Positions 15,797 to 23,958 of a stretch of DNA of 30,115 nt are shown piece after piece (the stretch's first letter is position 1; each line of letters begins with the position of its first letter). The position numbers and the translations under genes are program-made. The DNA lies in NCBI GenBank assembly GCA_003241215.1, contig QFOL01000017.1:1-30115 (forward strand), read 5' to 3'. The stretch is from Agrobacterium fabrum (lineage in GTDB: Bacteria; Pseudomonadota; Alphaproteobacteria; Rhizobiales; Rhizobiaceae). The notes beneath the pieces were generated by a model. It saw nothing but the letters and a program-made list of their open reading frames with translations, was not told where the DNA came from and made no database searches.

Positions 15797-16821
15797 CGGC
15801 CGTTGTGGTGACGCGACCGCGCAACACCGCCGCCGGCTTATGGCTTGGTCTCTGCGGTTTGCTGGCTCTGTCCATCATCTCGATGATGGTCGGAAAATAC
15901 GGCGCCGGGCCGGTCGCGCTGTTTGGTGCGGCAAAGGCGGCGCTGACCGGCGGGATGACTGATCCGATTTTGTCGACCGTACTGTGGAATGTCCGCCTGC
16001 CCCGTGTTCTGGCCGGCGTCTGTGTCGGCGCGGCGCTTGCGGCGGCCGGCGCCACTTATCAGGGCCTGTTCCGCAATCCGCTGGTCTCCTCCGATATTCT
16101 CGGCGTTTCCGCCGGCGCCAGCCTCGGCGCGGTCCTCGGCATCTTCCTGTCCCTCCCCGTCATCGCCATCCAGTTGCTCGGCTTCGTCGGCGGTCTCCTT
16201 GCTGTTGCCGCCGTTTATGCCATCGGCGCCTCCATTCGTGGCCGAGATCCGGTGCTAACCCTTGTGCTTGCCGGCGTTGCGATCGGTGCGGTTGTCGGCG
16301 CAGGCATTTCGCTGACCAAGATCCTCGCCGATCCCTATGACCAGCTTCCAGCCATCACCTACTGGTTGCTAGGCAGCCTGACGGCGATCACCCACTTTGA
16401 CGCCTTCTCCATTCTGCCGGCCCTGATCATTGGCTTTGTCCCGCTCTTCCTGTTGCGCTGGCGCATGAACGTGATGACGCTCGGCGACGACGAAGCTCAG
16501 ACGATGGGTATCGACACATTTCGCACACGCGCACTTCTCATCGCGGCCGCAACGCTGATCACCGCTGCCTCCGTTTCTGTAACCGGGATCATCGGCTGGG
16601 TCGGCCTGATCATTCCCCACATGGCCCGCATGCTTGTCGGTCCCGACTTTCGAAAACTGCTGCCGGCCTCGATGATGCTCGGCGGCGGCTATCTGCTGGT
16701 GGTCGACATGCTGGCCCGCAGCATCGCGCTGATAGAGGTGCCGCTCGGCATCCTGACGGCGGCAGTTGGAGCACCCTTCTTTCTCTGGCTGCTCGCAGCC
16801 GGCAAAAAGGGTTGGCAATGA
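15793..16821 (+). CDS. FecCD/BtuC-type ABC transporter permease
   Basis: 342-aa inner-membrane protein of the ten-helix FecCD family. Diagnostic segments are VRLPRVLAGVCVGAALAAAGATYQGLFRNPLVSSDILGVSAGASLGAVLG (about residues 70-120, read in pieces), YWLLGSLTAITHFD and the cytoplasmic coupling stretch GWVGLIIPHMARMLVGPDFRKLLPASMMLGG near residues 265-300. The ATG at 15793 overlaps the receptor stop (ATGA), and its own stop overlaps the ATPase start in the same way, so all three subunits are translationally coupled. It forms the importer channel; the metal or complex it carries is discussed under its neighbours. Confidence 0.93.
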   Translation: MTAVVVTRPRNTAAGLWLGLCGLLALSIISMMVGKYGAGPVALFGAAKAALTGGMTDPILSTVLWNVRLPRVLAGVCVGAALAAAGATYQGLFRNPLVSSDILGVSAGASLGAVLGIFLSLPVIAIQLLGFVGGLLAVAAVYAIGASIRGRDPVLTLVLAGVAIGAVVGAGISLTKILADPYDQLPAITYWLLGSLTAITHFDAFSILPALIIGFVPLFLLRWRMNVMTLGDDEAQTMGIDTFRTRALLIAAATLITAASVSVTGIIGWVGLIIPHMARMLVGPDFRKLLPASMMLGGGYLLVVDMLARSIALIEVPLGILTAAVGAPFFLWLLAAGKKGWQ

Positions 16822-17621
16822 TACTCAAGCTACGTGCTCTCGGCTTCGGCCACGGCCGCCGCACGATCGGCAGGGAAGTAACCCTCGCCGTCGCAAAGGG
16901 CGAGGTTTTGGCGCTGTTGGGACCTAACGGAGTCGGAAAGACCACGTTGTTCAAAACCATCCTGGGTCTATTGCCGGTTCAGGCGGGTGAGGTTCTCCTC
17001 GACGGGAAAGCGCTCTCCGGTTGGTCGCGTCGCGAACGGGCCAAGCGCATCGCCTACGTCCCACAGACACACGCAGCACTTTTTCCGTTCACCGTTCTCG
17101 ATGTCGTGCTGATGGGCCGCACTGCGCACCTGCCAGCCTTTGCAGCGCCCGATGGGCATGACCGGGATATCGCGCTGGGCGCCCTGGCCGGTCTTGGTAT
17201 GGGGCATCTGCAAGACCGCCCCTATACCGAGGTCAGCGGCGGCGAACGCCAGATGGCCCTGATTGCGCGGGCTCTCGCCCAGCAGCCGGAAATCCTGGTG
17301 ATGGACGAACCGACGGCAAACCTCGACTACGGCAACCAGCTGCGGCTGCTTTCCCATATCCAGCAGCTGGCGGCACGCGGGATTTCGATCATCCTGTCGA
17401 CCCACAATCCCGATCACGTCTTCATGGTCGCAGATCGCGTTGCCCTGTTTCATGACGGCGAACTTATTGGGCTCGGACCGACCGCAGAGATGCTGACGCC
17501 CGAAGCACTCAAACAGCTCTATGGTATCGACGTTGTCGTCGGCTCCATCGACGGCAGCGAAGCGCGGCTTTGCGCACCGCGTGCTCGATCATCGACAGAA
17601 GGAGATACCGATGGTTCGTGA
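16818..17621 (+). CDS. FecE/BtuD-type ABC transporter ATP-binding protein
   Basis: 267-aa cytoplasmic ATPase: Walker [11 protein letters not shown]-loop [16 protein letters not shown], signature [19 protein letters not shown], Walker [13 protein letters not shown] and H-loop [12 protein letters not shown] 16818 is preferred to the TTG two codons upstream because it overlaps the permease stop (ATGA). The C-terminus ([16 protein letters not shown]) is typical of metal-complex importers of the FecE group. Its last 11 nt overlap the next gene, tying the TrmO-like protein to the transporter operon. Confidence 0.93.
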   Translation: MILKLRALGFGHGRRTIGREVTLAVAKGEVLALLGPNGVGKTTLFKTILGLLPVQAGEVLLDGKALSGWSRRERAKRIAYVPQTHAALFPFTVLDVVLMGRTAHLPAFAAPDGHDRDIALGALAGLGMGHLQDRPYTEVSGGERQMALIARALAQQPEILVMDEPTANLDYGNQLRLLSHIQQLAARGISIILSTHNPDHVFMVADRVALFHDGELIGLGPTAEMLTPEALKQLYGIDVVVGSIDGSEARLCAPRARSSTEGDTDGS

Positions 17622-18135
17622 GAACGAAATCCGTGAAAACGAAGTCGCCGTCGATCCGCCGCCGGCGACGGATGCCGGCCTGGTGTTCATCGGCAGCATC
17701 TCGACGCCATGGACGTCGCGCATGGAGACGCCAAGGCAGGGCCGGCATGACGGCCCCATCTGCAGGATCGAGATCTTCGAGCCCTGGGTTATGGGTTTGC
17801 GCGGTATCGATGCCTTCGAACGGCTGGAAGTTCTCTATTGGCTTGATCGGTCACGCCGTGATCTCGTCCTGCAAAGCCCGGCCAGCAATGGCAAGGTGCA
17901 CGGGACCTTTTCGTTACGCTCGCCGGTGCGGCCGAATCCGATCGGCACATCGATCGTCAAGCTCGAGGCCGTCGAGGGCGCAACGCTTCTGGTGCGCGGC
18001 CTCGACTGCCTGGATGGCACGCCGTTGATCGATCTCAAGCCCGACCGCACCCTGTTCAAGCCAATCGCGCCGCCGCAGCCGGGCGATTTCCAGACCGGCG
18101 ACGACGGGAGCGCACATTATTGCCAGAAACCCTGA
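17611..18135 (+). CDS. TrmO/TsaA-like SAM-dependent methyltransferase domain protein
   Basis: 174 aa. Residues about 22-165 match the TsaA-like (UPF0066) fold: [21 protein letters not shown] at the start, [16 protein letters not shown] in the middle and the hallmark [21 protein letters not shown] near residues 104-125, then [14 protein letters not shown]. TrmO proper methylates N6 of t6A37 in tRNA. This copy is short (single domain, about 175 aa against about 235 in E. coli) and lies in a metal-importer operon beside a Mop gene, so it may not be the housekeeping tRNA enzyme. AAGGAGAT at 17599-17606 is a strong ribosome site, and the start lies inside the ATPase gene. Confidence 0.85.
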   Translation: MVRENEIRENEVAVDPPPATDAGLVFIGSISTPWTSRMETPRQGRHDGPICRIEIFEPWVMGLRGIDAFERLEVLYWLDRSRRDLVLQSPASNGKVHGTFSLRSPVRPNPIGTSIVKLEAVEGATLLVRGLDCLDGTPLIDLKPDRTLFKPIAPPQPGDFQTGDDGSAHYCQKP

Positions 18136-18140
18136 AACGA

Positions 18141-18350
18141 TCAGTCGACGCCAACCATCACGTCGGAGGACTTGATGATCGCATAGGCCGAGCCACCGAC
18201 AGCAAGGCCGAGTTCGTCAACCGACTGGTTGGTGATCGACGCAGTGACGATCGCGCCGCCGCCGATGTCGATGAAAACATGGGATGTCGTTGCACCCTTG
18301 GTGACCTCGACGATTTTACCCTTGAGCTGATTGCGTGCGCTGATTTTCAT
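18141..18350 (-). CDS. mop: Single-domain molybdate-binding protein (Mop/molbindin)
   Basis: 69 aa, the size of classic clostridial molybdopterin-binding Mop proteins. The whole chain is one Mop/TOBE beta-barrel: MKISARNQLKGKIVEVTKGATTSHVFIDIGGG followed by ASITNQSVDELGLAVGGSAYAIIKSSDVMVG (quoted in segments). These proteins assemble into hexamers that store or buffer molybdate and tungstate in the cytoplasm. The internal start at 18350 is chosen over the longer frame because GGAGG at 18355-18359 precedes it and the family starts with KISARN. It is convergent with the TrmO-like gene, 5 nt away, and is the main reason to think the adjacent importer handles molybdate or tungstate. Confidence 0.92.
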   Translation of the reverse strand: MKISARNQLKGKIVEVTKGATTSHVFIDIGGGAIVTASITNQSVDELGLAVGGSAYAIIKSSDVMVGVD

Positions 18351-18462
18351 GGTGTCCTCCCTTGGACATTGTATCGGCTTCAAACGAGTCGAGCGTTATT
18401 TTGATCGATGCAGCATTGCCATAACCCGCCAATCCGAACAACCGCCGCAAACAAGGTGCCCG

Positions 18463-18810
18463 ATGTCTGACCCTCTAACCATCCATCTCTTCTCCTATGG
18501 AACACTGCAACTGGACAATGTCCAGATGGCGTCGTTTGGACGGCTATTGCATGGCTCGGACGACAGTATGCCGGGGTTTCGCAAGGAAATGGTCGAGATC
18601 ACCGATCCGGCCGTGCTGGAGAAAAGTGGCGAGCGCTACCATCCGATCGTTATTCCCTCCGGTAATCCCGATGATGCGGTAACCGGCAAAGTGTTCCGGA
18701 TCACCACCGAGGAACTGGCTGCGGCAGACGCCTATGAAGTGTCCGACTATAAACGAATAGAAGTAACCCTGAAATCCGGCATCTCTGCCTGGGTCTATGT
18801 CAAGGCCTGA
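18463..18810 (+). CDS. Gamma-glutamylcyclotransferase-like (AIG2/GGCT family) protein
   Basis: 115 aa with the family's opening FSYGTLQLDNVQ (residues 9-20), where YGTL forms the oxyanion/substrate loop, and a C-terminal half DAVTGKVFRITTEELAAADAYE-VSDYKRIEV typical of the BtrG/GGACT fold. Family members convert gamma-glutamyl amines or dipeptides to 5-oxoproline and amine; the substrate here is unknown. It is divergent from mop (112-bp gap). The 268 bp after it (18811-19078) holds no gene I can support. Confidence 0.82.
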   Translation: MSDPLTIHLFSYGTLQLDNVQMASFGRLLHGSDDSMPGFRKEMVEITDPAVLEKSGERYHPIVIPSGNPDDAVTGKVFRITTEELAAADAYEVSDYKRIEVTLKSGISAWVYVKA

Positions 18811-19078
18811 GTGGCTCTGGCCCCAACTCCCGGCCGTCATCTGCGCGCTGATTGAAACGTTCCGTTCGCGATGATCGCGGTTATTGGCGAGCACGGCCCG
18901 CTGACGCCGGAAGCCGATACCGACGAGAGGAACCCGAAGCACGCATCCTATCCAAGGTTCCCCACGGATAGAAATGGCCGAGGTCGTCGGGCCGTGCCGC
19001 AGCGCCGAGTTTCTGCTTTGCGAAACGGTCCGAAGACGTCGGTCCTCTCATCTGGTTCAACACCAATACAACAACTGC

Positions 19079-20743
19079 TCAACGGGCCTTTAGAAAGCGA
19101 TAACCCGTACTGAAATCATTGCTGTATATTCGGTCCGTCGCCACAAAGGGCACACCCTGGCGATAGTCTTCAAACAACGCTTTCGTTCCCGCTCCCAACT
19201 GCCCGGGTTTGCGCAGATCAACAGCTTGCGCCGCATGTAGCAACTGGATCGAGGACATCCAGTACAGGTTATCCAGAATTCGGCCGAGATTGGCGACCGA
19301 AAGCGGGGCGTGGCTGTCCAGATCCTCGATATTTCCTGCCATTGCGATCGAACCGACCGGGGCCTGCGCGCCGATCTGCTGATTTTCGGCCAGAAGCGCG
19401 ACGAGCGGTTTCTGGATCGCGCCAAACGCATGTCCTTGATTGGTTTCAGCAGCAAGGAACCGCGAAAGATGCGTCATATCCGGATTTTCGAAGCGGATCG
19501 TCTGCATCGTAATGGCCTGTGACAGACGCACCAGCGCCGTGTTCAGTGCTTCAACCCTTGAGGCCACCGGCAGCATCTCAAAACCCGCGCTCGGATAGAT
19601 CGCTCCCGATACTTCGCCCTCGATAAAATACTGCGAGACCTGCCCGGAAGCCTTGTCGTCCGAGGCTCCCGCAACCACGCCCGGATTGTCATCACTGTGA
19701 TTGATCTGGATTTCCAGCGCCTTGGTCAAATCCTGCGTTGCAATTTCGGCTCCGCCGAGCACATAGGCCATGGTGCGATAAGACAGCGGGTCCTGCAACG
19801 CCCTATCCTTCGAGGGTGACCAGAGATAACTGCCGTCAAGGGCAGAGCGAACCATCAGTGCCCCGGATGTGTTTTCGGCAAAGGGGCGCAGCTCGTTCGT
19901 CGCCGCGAGGAAAGGGGCGACATTGCCGTTAAAACCTTCCAGTGCAAGACCAAAGACAACGGCTTCCTTCTTGAGATAACCCGCCGTATCGTGCGCCAGC
20001 AGGGCAGCCTGTCCGGCGGTCAGCGCATTCGTGCTGAGGATCGAAAGGAAATCCTTGCCAACCGGCTCAAGCGGAGCGATGCCGGCCTCGGTCAGGGCGC
20101 GCGCTGCGGGAATGCGATTGCCTTTCATGAAGACCTCCCCCTCGCCGACCATCGCCAGACCGATATGGGAGGCAAGGGTGATATCCGCCTCGCCAACAGA
20201 ACCGCGTGAAGGAACGACCGGGGTGATCCCCTGCTCCAGGAACTGCCTGTACATTTCCGCGACAGCACTCTGAACGCCGGTTCGGCCAGTTGCAATCTGG
20301 TTTAGACGGATCGCCATGCCCGCCCTCACGGCCTCGACCGCCATCGGCTCGCCCACGCCTGCGCCATGCGCGCGCAGGGATGTCGAATTGAAAGCGCGTG
20401 ACAGTTTCAGCAGATCGTCGTCCAGCACGCGCTTGCCGTCCTTCATCGCGAAAACAGGTCGATCCTTGTTCCAGCCAACGCCGACCGTCAGGCCGTAGAC
20501 CGCCTTACCTTGCAGAGCGGCCTCCATCACCAGATCGAAGCCTTCGGCGATCCGTTTGCCCGCGCTTTCGGTAAGAGTAATCTTGGCGCTGTCATCCCGC
20601 GCCAGGCCGACGACCTGTTCCACGGTCAGGCTTTGGCCGTCGATGGACCAATGTTCCGCCCGTGCGTTTGAAGCAGCAAACCCGACGATCGCAAAGGCTG
20701 TGACAATGGAGAGGCGATGAATAGTCCCGTTTTTAACAGACAT
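19079..20743 (-). CDS. Histidase-fold lyase without MIO motif, predicted exported; candidate ergothionase
   Basis: 554 aa, aromatic amino acid/histidine ammonia-lyase superfamily. Residues 1-29 look like a Sec signal peptide (basic start, then SIVTAFAIVGFAASNARA-E), so the enzyme is probably periplasmic, which is unusual for the family. Fold markers are Tyr83 in AVYGLTVGVG, Arg323 in DPLSYRT and SDDNPGVV near 350. The cofactor site is altered: canonical GSVGASGDL reads GSVGEADIT, so Glu185-Ala186-Asp187 replace the Ala-Ser-Gly that cyclises into MIO, and the later QEDH becomes NQGHA. Known ergothionases share this fold, eliminate trimethylamine from ergothioneine and do not use MIO. Context (urocanase, thiohydantoin desulfurase, hydantoinase, carbamoylase) supports that role. 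AAGGGA precedes ATG 20743. Alternative: an elimination enzyme for another betaine such as hercynine. Confidence 0.78.
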   Translation of the reverse strand: MSVKNGTIHRLSIVTAFAIVGFAASNARAEHWSIDGQSLTVEQVVGLARDDSAKITLTESAGKRIAEGFDLVMEAALQGKAVYGLTVGVGWNKDRPVFAMKDGKRVLDDDLLKLSRAFNSTSLRAHGAGVGEPMAVEAVRAGMAIRLNQIATGRTGVQSAVAEMYRQFLEQGITPVVPSRGSVGEADITLASHIGLAMVGEGEVFMKGNRIPAARALTEAGIAPLEPVGKDFLSILSTNALTAGQAALLAHDTAGYLKKEAVVFGLALEGFNGNVAPFLAATNELRPFAENTSGALMVRSALDGSYLWSPSKDRALQDPLSYRTMAYVLGGAEIATQDLTKALEIQINHSDDNPGVVAGASDDKASGQVSQYFIEGEVSGAIYPSAGFEMLPVASRVEALNTALVRLSQAITMQTIRFENPDMTHLSRFLAAETNQGHAFGAIQKPLVALLAENQQIGAQAPVGSIAMAGNIEDLDSHAPLSVANLGRILDNLYWMSSIQLLHAAQAVDLRKPGQLGAGTKALFEDYRQGVPFVATDRIYSNDFSTGYRFLKAR

Positions 20744-20862
20744 GATGTTCCCTTGAGTTGGTTATTACTATGCTGTCATGTTTGCAGCACTGTCCGGCGT
20801 CGAAACGGCTTCGCTTCGACTGGAAATTTTACAGACATGACGGGTGGAGCAATTGGGGGAGC

Positions 20863-20880
20863 TGGGCCTTGAGCGGCCCA
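20863..20880 (-). other. Hairpin just after the MHS transporter gene
   Basis: TGGGCC/GGCCCA (20863-20868 with 20875-20880) with a 6-nt loop begins 6 nt beyond the transporter stop, in the 143-bp gap before the lyase gene. There is no T run on the minus strand, so full termination is unlikely; partial uncoupling of the lyase from the upstream genes is possible. A second dyad, GTCGAA/TTCGAC, lies at 20799-20820 in the lyase leader. Confidence 0.4.
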
Positions 20881-20886
20881 TCTCCT

Positions 20887-22194
20887 TCAGTTCGTGGAAT
20901 ACGGCTTCGGCAGGATCAGGACCGCTATCAGCGATATGAATGCGGCGGCCATGACGTAAAATCCGGGCGCGTGATAACCGATGCCCGTGCTGCCAAGCCA
21001 GGTCAGCATCGCCGGGGCAAATCCTCCGAAGATCGTTACGGCGGCATTGTAGGCCAATGACATGCCGGTGGTGCGGATATTAGTCGGGAAAACCTCGGAC
21101 AGGGTTGCGGGCGCGACCCCGACATATCCCGAGACCATGATGCAGAAGAGGCTTTGCACGATGATGAGCGTCGTCAGCGTCGGTGAGGATTGCAGCCACC
21201 AGATCAGGGGGTAGACCGCGACCAGCATTGCGCCGGCGGCAATGGTAAGCATCAAGCGCCGGCCGATCCTGTCCGAAATGCTGCCGGCGCTGACGCAACC
21301 GACCGCGAGGAAGACGTTGCCAATCAGCGATGCCGTAAACGCCTCCGAAGGGCTGAAACCGAAAGCACGCTGAACGAAGATCGGCATGTAGATGATCAGC
21401 ACGTAAACGCAAACCGCCCACAGGATCGAGAAAGCGAAGCCTTTGATGAGATGGCTGAAATAGTCCGAGAAGACGAGCTTCAGGGGTGTTTTGGCGGACT
21501 GGTTCTCCAGGCTTGCCTGTTCGGCCTGAAAAGCCGGCGTTTCGTCCAGCGTCTTGCGCAGCCACAGGCCCACCGGCGCGATCAATACGCCAATGAAGAA
21601 CGGAATCCGCCAGCCCCAGTCTCCGATCTCCTGCTCCGTCAGAAGCGAGGTGACCGCAAAGGCGACAAGTGCACCCATGATATTTGAAATCGCCATGCTT
21701 GCCTGCAGCCAGGAAGCATATTTGCCTTTTTTGTCGGCGGGCGCATGTTCAACAAGAAAGGCGGCTGCTCCGCCGATTTCTCCACCGGCGGAGAAGCCCT
21801 GAAGCACTCGTCCGGCAAGGATCATGAGCGGCGCTCCCACACCAATCGCGGCATAGGTCGGCGCCACCGCGATCAGCAGGGTGCCCGCCGCCATGATCAT
21901 GATGGTCAGGAACAGTGCGGCCTTTCGGCCAGCCTTGTCGCCATAGACCCCGATCACGATGGCTCCCAGGGGGCGGATCACGAAGCCCAGCCCAAAGGCG
22001 AGGAAGGCTTTCACGAGTTCGACCGTATGATCGCCGCCGGGAAAGAAATTATGGGCGATGTAGATTGCAAACAGCGCATAGACAGTGAAGTCATACCATT
22101 CCAGGGCGTTGCCTATCGATGCTGCGGCAACGGCGCGCTCCGGTGATGACCGTCTGGCCGGTGTCACTGACAAATTTTGATATGTTTTTTCCAT
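20887..22194 (-). CDS. MFS transporter, metabolite:H+ symporter (MHS) family
   Basis: 435-aa, 12-helix permease of the group including KgtP, ProP and ShiA. Signatures: IGNALEWYDFTVYALFAIYIA in helix 1, FVIRPLGAIVIGVYGDKAGRKAALFLT across the 2-3 loop, GRVLQGFSAGGEIGGAAAFLVEHAP in helix 4 and DWGWRIPFFIGVLIAPVGLWLRKTLDETPAF after helix 6. Members import organic acids, betaines or aromatic acids with protons. Between a putatively periplasmic ergothionase and a cytoplasmic urocanase homologue, it could import thiourocanate (a carboxylate) or ergothioneine itself. AGAGGGGAC just before ATG 22194 is the ribosome site. The 103-bp gap to the urocanase gene has no visible terminator. Confidence 0.9.
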   Translation of the reverse strand: MEKTYQNLSVTPARRSSPERAVAAASIGNALEWYDFTVYALFAIYIAHNFFPGGDHTVELVKAFLAFGLGFVIRPLGAIVIGVYGDKAGRKAALFLTIMIMAAGTLLIAVAPTYAAIGVGAPLMILAGRVLQGFSAGGEIGGAAAFLVEHAPADKKGKYASWLQASMAISNIMGALVAFAVTSLLTEQEIGDWGWRIPFFIGVLIAPVGLWLRKTLDETPAFQAEQASLENQSAKTPLKLVFSDYFSHLIKGFAFSILWAVCVYVLIIYMPIFVQRAFGFSPSEAFTASLIGNVFLAVGCVSAGSISDRIGRRLMLTIAAGAMLVAVYPLIWWLQSSPTLTTLIIVQSLFCIMVSGYVGVAPATLSEVFPTNIRTTGMSLAYNAAVTIFGGFAPAMLTWLGSTGIGYHAPGFYVMAAAFISLIAVLILPKPYSTN

Positions 22195-22297
22195 TATTGT
22201 CCCCTCTTGGCCTGCCGGTGCCGACAGGTGGTGTTGATTGGTGATCGTAATTTTCCGCCTTTCGTGGCGATTGATGGCGTCTCCTCGCTTTGACCTG

Positions 22298-23956
22298 TCA
22301 GATCTGCACGTGATTTATGCCCTTGCTGGCAATTTCATCCTGTGCCTCGGCATAGCCCGCATCCGCGTAACGGATGACGCCGAGCCCCGTATCGTTATCG
22401 AGCGATTGCGAGAGCCGGTCGTCAGCCGAATTGGTCCCGTCAGCGACGATTGTGACCCCTGCCGAGGTCATGAAGCCCGCATATCCCCCACCGCCGGAAT
22501 GAAGCGCGACGAGGTCGGCGCGCGAAGCGCAGAGCAACATCGCATCGAGAAGCGGCCAGTCGGCGATGGCGTCCGAACCGTCAAGCATGTTCTCCGTCAT
22601 GATGTTCGGATGCGCCATGCCCGCTGAATCGAGGTGATCGCGAGAGAAGGCGACCGGCCCCTTCAATTCGCCCGAAGCGACCAGAGCGTTGACCCGCCGC
22701 GCGAGTGCGCTTCGTTCGCCATGGCCGAGCCAGGCGATGCGCGCCGGCAGCCCCTCGAACGGAACGTGCTTGCGCGCCAGCGAAATCCAGTTGGTAACGA
22801 TCTTGTTGTCGGGAAACATCTCCAGCACCAACTCGTCTATCCGCGCAATATCAGAGGCCTCGCCGGAGAGGGCCATCCAGCGGAAGGGACCAATCGCCCG
22901 GCAGAACAGCGGGCGCAGATAAGCTTCGGTAAAGACCGGAATGTCGAAGGCGTCAGCAACGCCGCCGGCCTGCGCCTGCGTGCGGATCAGGTTGCCATTG
23001 TCGAAAACCTCCGAGCCGGCCCGCTGGAATTCCAGCATGGCTGTTACCTGTCTGGCAATCGACGCCCTGCCGGCCTCGATCAGCTCATCCGGGTTCTGGC
23101 TGCGCAGGCGGCGCACCCGATCCAGATCATAACCGATTGGAATATAGCCATAAACGAGATCGTGGGCGGAGGTCTGGTCGGTCACGATATCCGGAATGAT
23201 CCCCCGCGCGGCTATTTCGGGATAGATTTCCGCTGCATTGCCGACAAGGCCGACGGACAGCGCCTCACCCTTTGCGCGGGCCTCTTCAATCCGTGCCAGT
23301 GCGCTATCGAGATCATCGGCGATCTCGTCCAGATAACCGATATCCTTGCGGGTGCGGGCCCGTTCCGGATTGATCTCCACGCACAGGATCGCCGCGCCCG
23401 CCATGCGGCCGGCAAGCGGCTGTGCGCCTCCCATGCCGCCAAGGCCCGCGGTCAATACGAAACGCCCGTTCAGCGTGCCGCCGAAGCGGCGTTCGGCAAT
23501 GCGCATGAAGATTTCATAGGTGCCCTGAATGACACCCTGCGAGCCGATATATTGCCATGCCCCCGCAGTCAGGCCGCCCCAGCATATGAGGCCCTTGCGT
23601 TCGAGAGCATAAAAATTCTCGGCCTTGGCCCATTGGCCGACCATGTTGCAATTGGCCATGATGACCATCGGCGCCTCGGTCGAAGTCTTCATCAAGCCGA
23701 CCGGCTTTCCCGACTGGATGACAAGCGTCTGATCCTCGTCCATGGTCGTCAATGCGCGTACAATGGCATCATATGCGGCCTTGTTGCGCGCCGCCTTCCC
23801 GAGTGCTGCGTAGACGACGAGGTTTTCCGGGTCTTCGCCGACAGCCAGCACATTTTCCATAAGGCGCAGCAGCGCTTCCTGCCGCCAGCCCTTCGCTCGA
23901 AGGTCCGGGCCTGAAGGGATCGGGAAGCCGGGATTGCGGGGATTCTCTCTCGGCAT
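22298..23956 (-). CDS. Urocanase-family NAD-dependent hydratase; candidate thiourocanate hydratase
   Basis: 552 aa, close to ordinary urocanase length. Conserved blocks: QSGKPVGLMKTSTEAPMVIMANCN, WGGLTAGAWQYIGSQGVIQGTYE, FVLTAGLGGMGGAQPLAGRMAG, DQTSAHDLVYGYIPIGYD, YLRPLFCRAIGPFRWMALSG and SRDHLDSAGMAHPN. Ordinary urocanase uses tightly bound NAD+ as electrophile. The C-terminal loop that normally reads LHHGGGVGMG is here LHSGGGGYAG (His486-Ser487), suggesting a changed substrate pocket. No imidazolonepropionase or formimino-glutamate hydrolase gene is nearby, arguing against plain histidine use. The expected product is 3-(5-oxo-2-thioxoimidazolidin-4-yl)propanoate. GGAGG lies 7 nt before ATG 23956, inside the preceding gene's end. 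Confidence 0.88.
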   Translation of the reverse strand: MPRENPRNPGFPIPSGPDLRAKGWRQEALLRLMENVLAVGEDPENLVVYAALGKAARNKAAYDAIVRALTTMDEDQTLVIQSGKPVGLMKTSTEAPMVIMANCNMVGQWAKAENFYALERKGLICWGGLTAGAWQYIGSQGVIQGTYEIFMRIAERRFGGTLNGRFVLTAGLGGMGGAQPLAGRMAGAAILCVEINPERARTRKDIGYLDEIADDLDSALARIEEARAKGEALSVGLVGNAAEIYPEIAARGIIPDIVTDQTSAHDLVYGYIPIGYDLDRVRRLRSQNPDELIEAGRASIARQVTAMLEFQRAGSEVFDNGNLIRTQAQAGGVADAFDIPVFTEAYLRPLFCRAIGPFRWMALSGEASDIARIDELVLEMFPDNKIVTNWISLARKHVPFEGLPARIAWLGHGERSALARRVNALVASGELKGPVAFSRDHLDSAGMAHPNIMTENMLDGSDAIADWPLLDAMLLCASRADLVALHSGGGGYAGFMTSAGVTIVADGTNSADDRLSQSLDNDTGLGVIRYADAGYAEAQDEIASKGINHVQI

Positions 23957-23958
23957 CT

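Noticed and set aside
18395..18425. GTTAT/ATAAC dyad between mop and the GGCT-like gene as a ModE (Mo-box) site
   Set aside because: The spacer is 21 bp, far from the short spacing of known Mo-boxes, and the arms are only 5 bp.
18871..19113. Open frames on both strands in the gap after the GGCT-like gene
   Set aside because: Low-complexity translations with no motifs; one runs into the 3' end of the lyase gene. No transposase features could be found.
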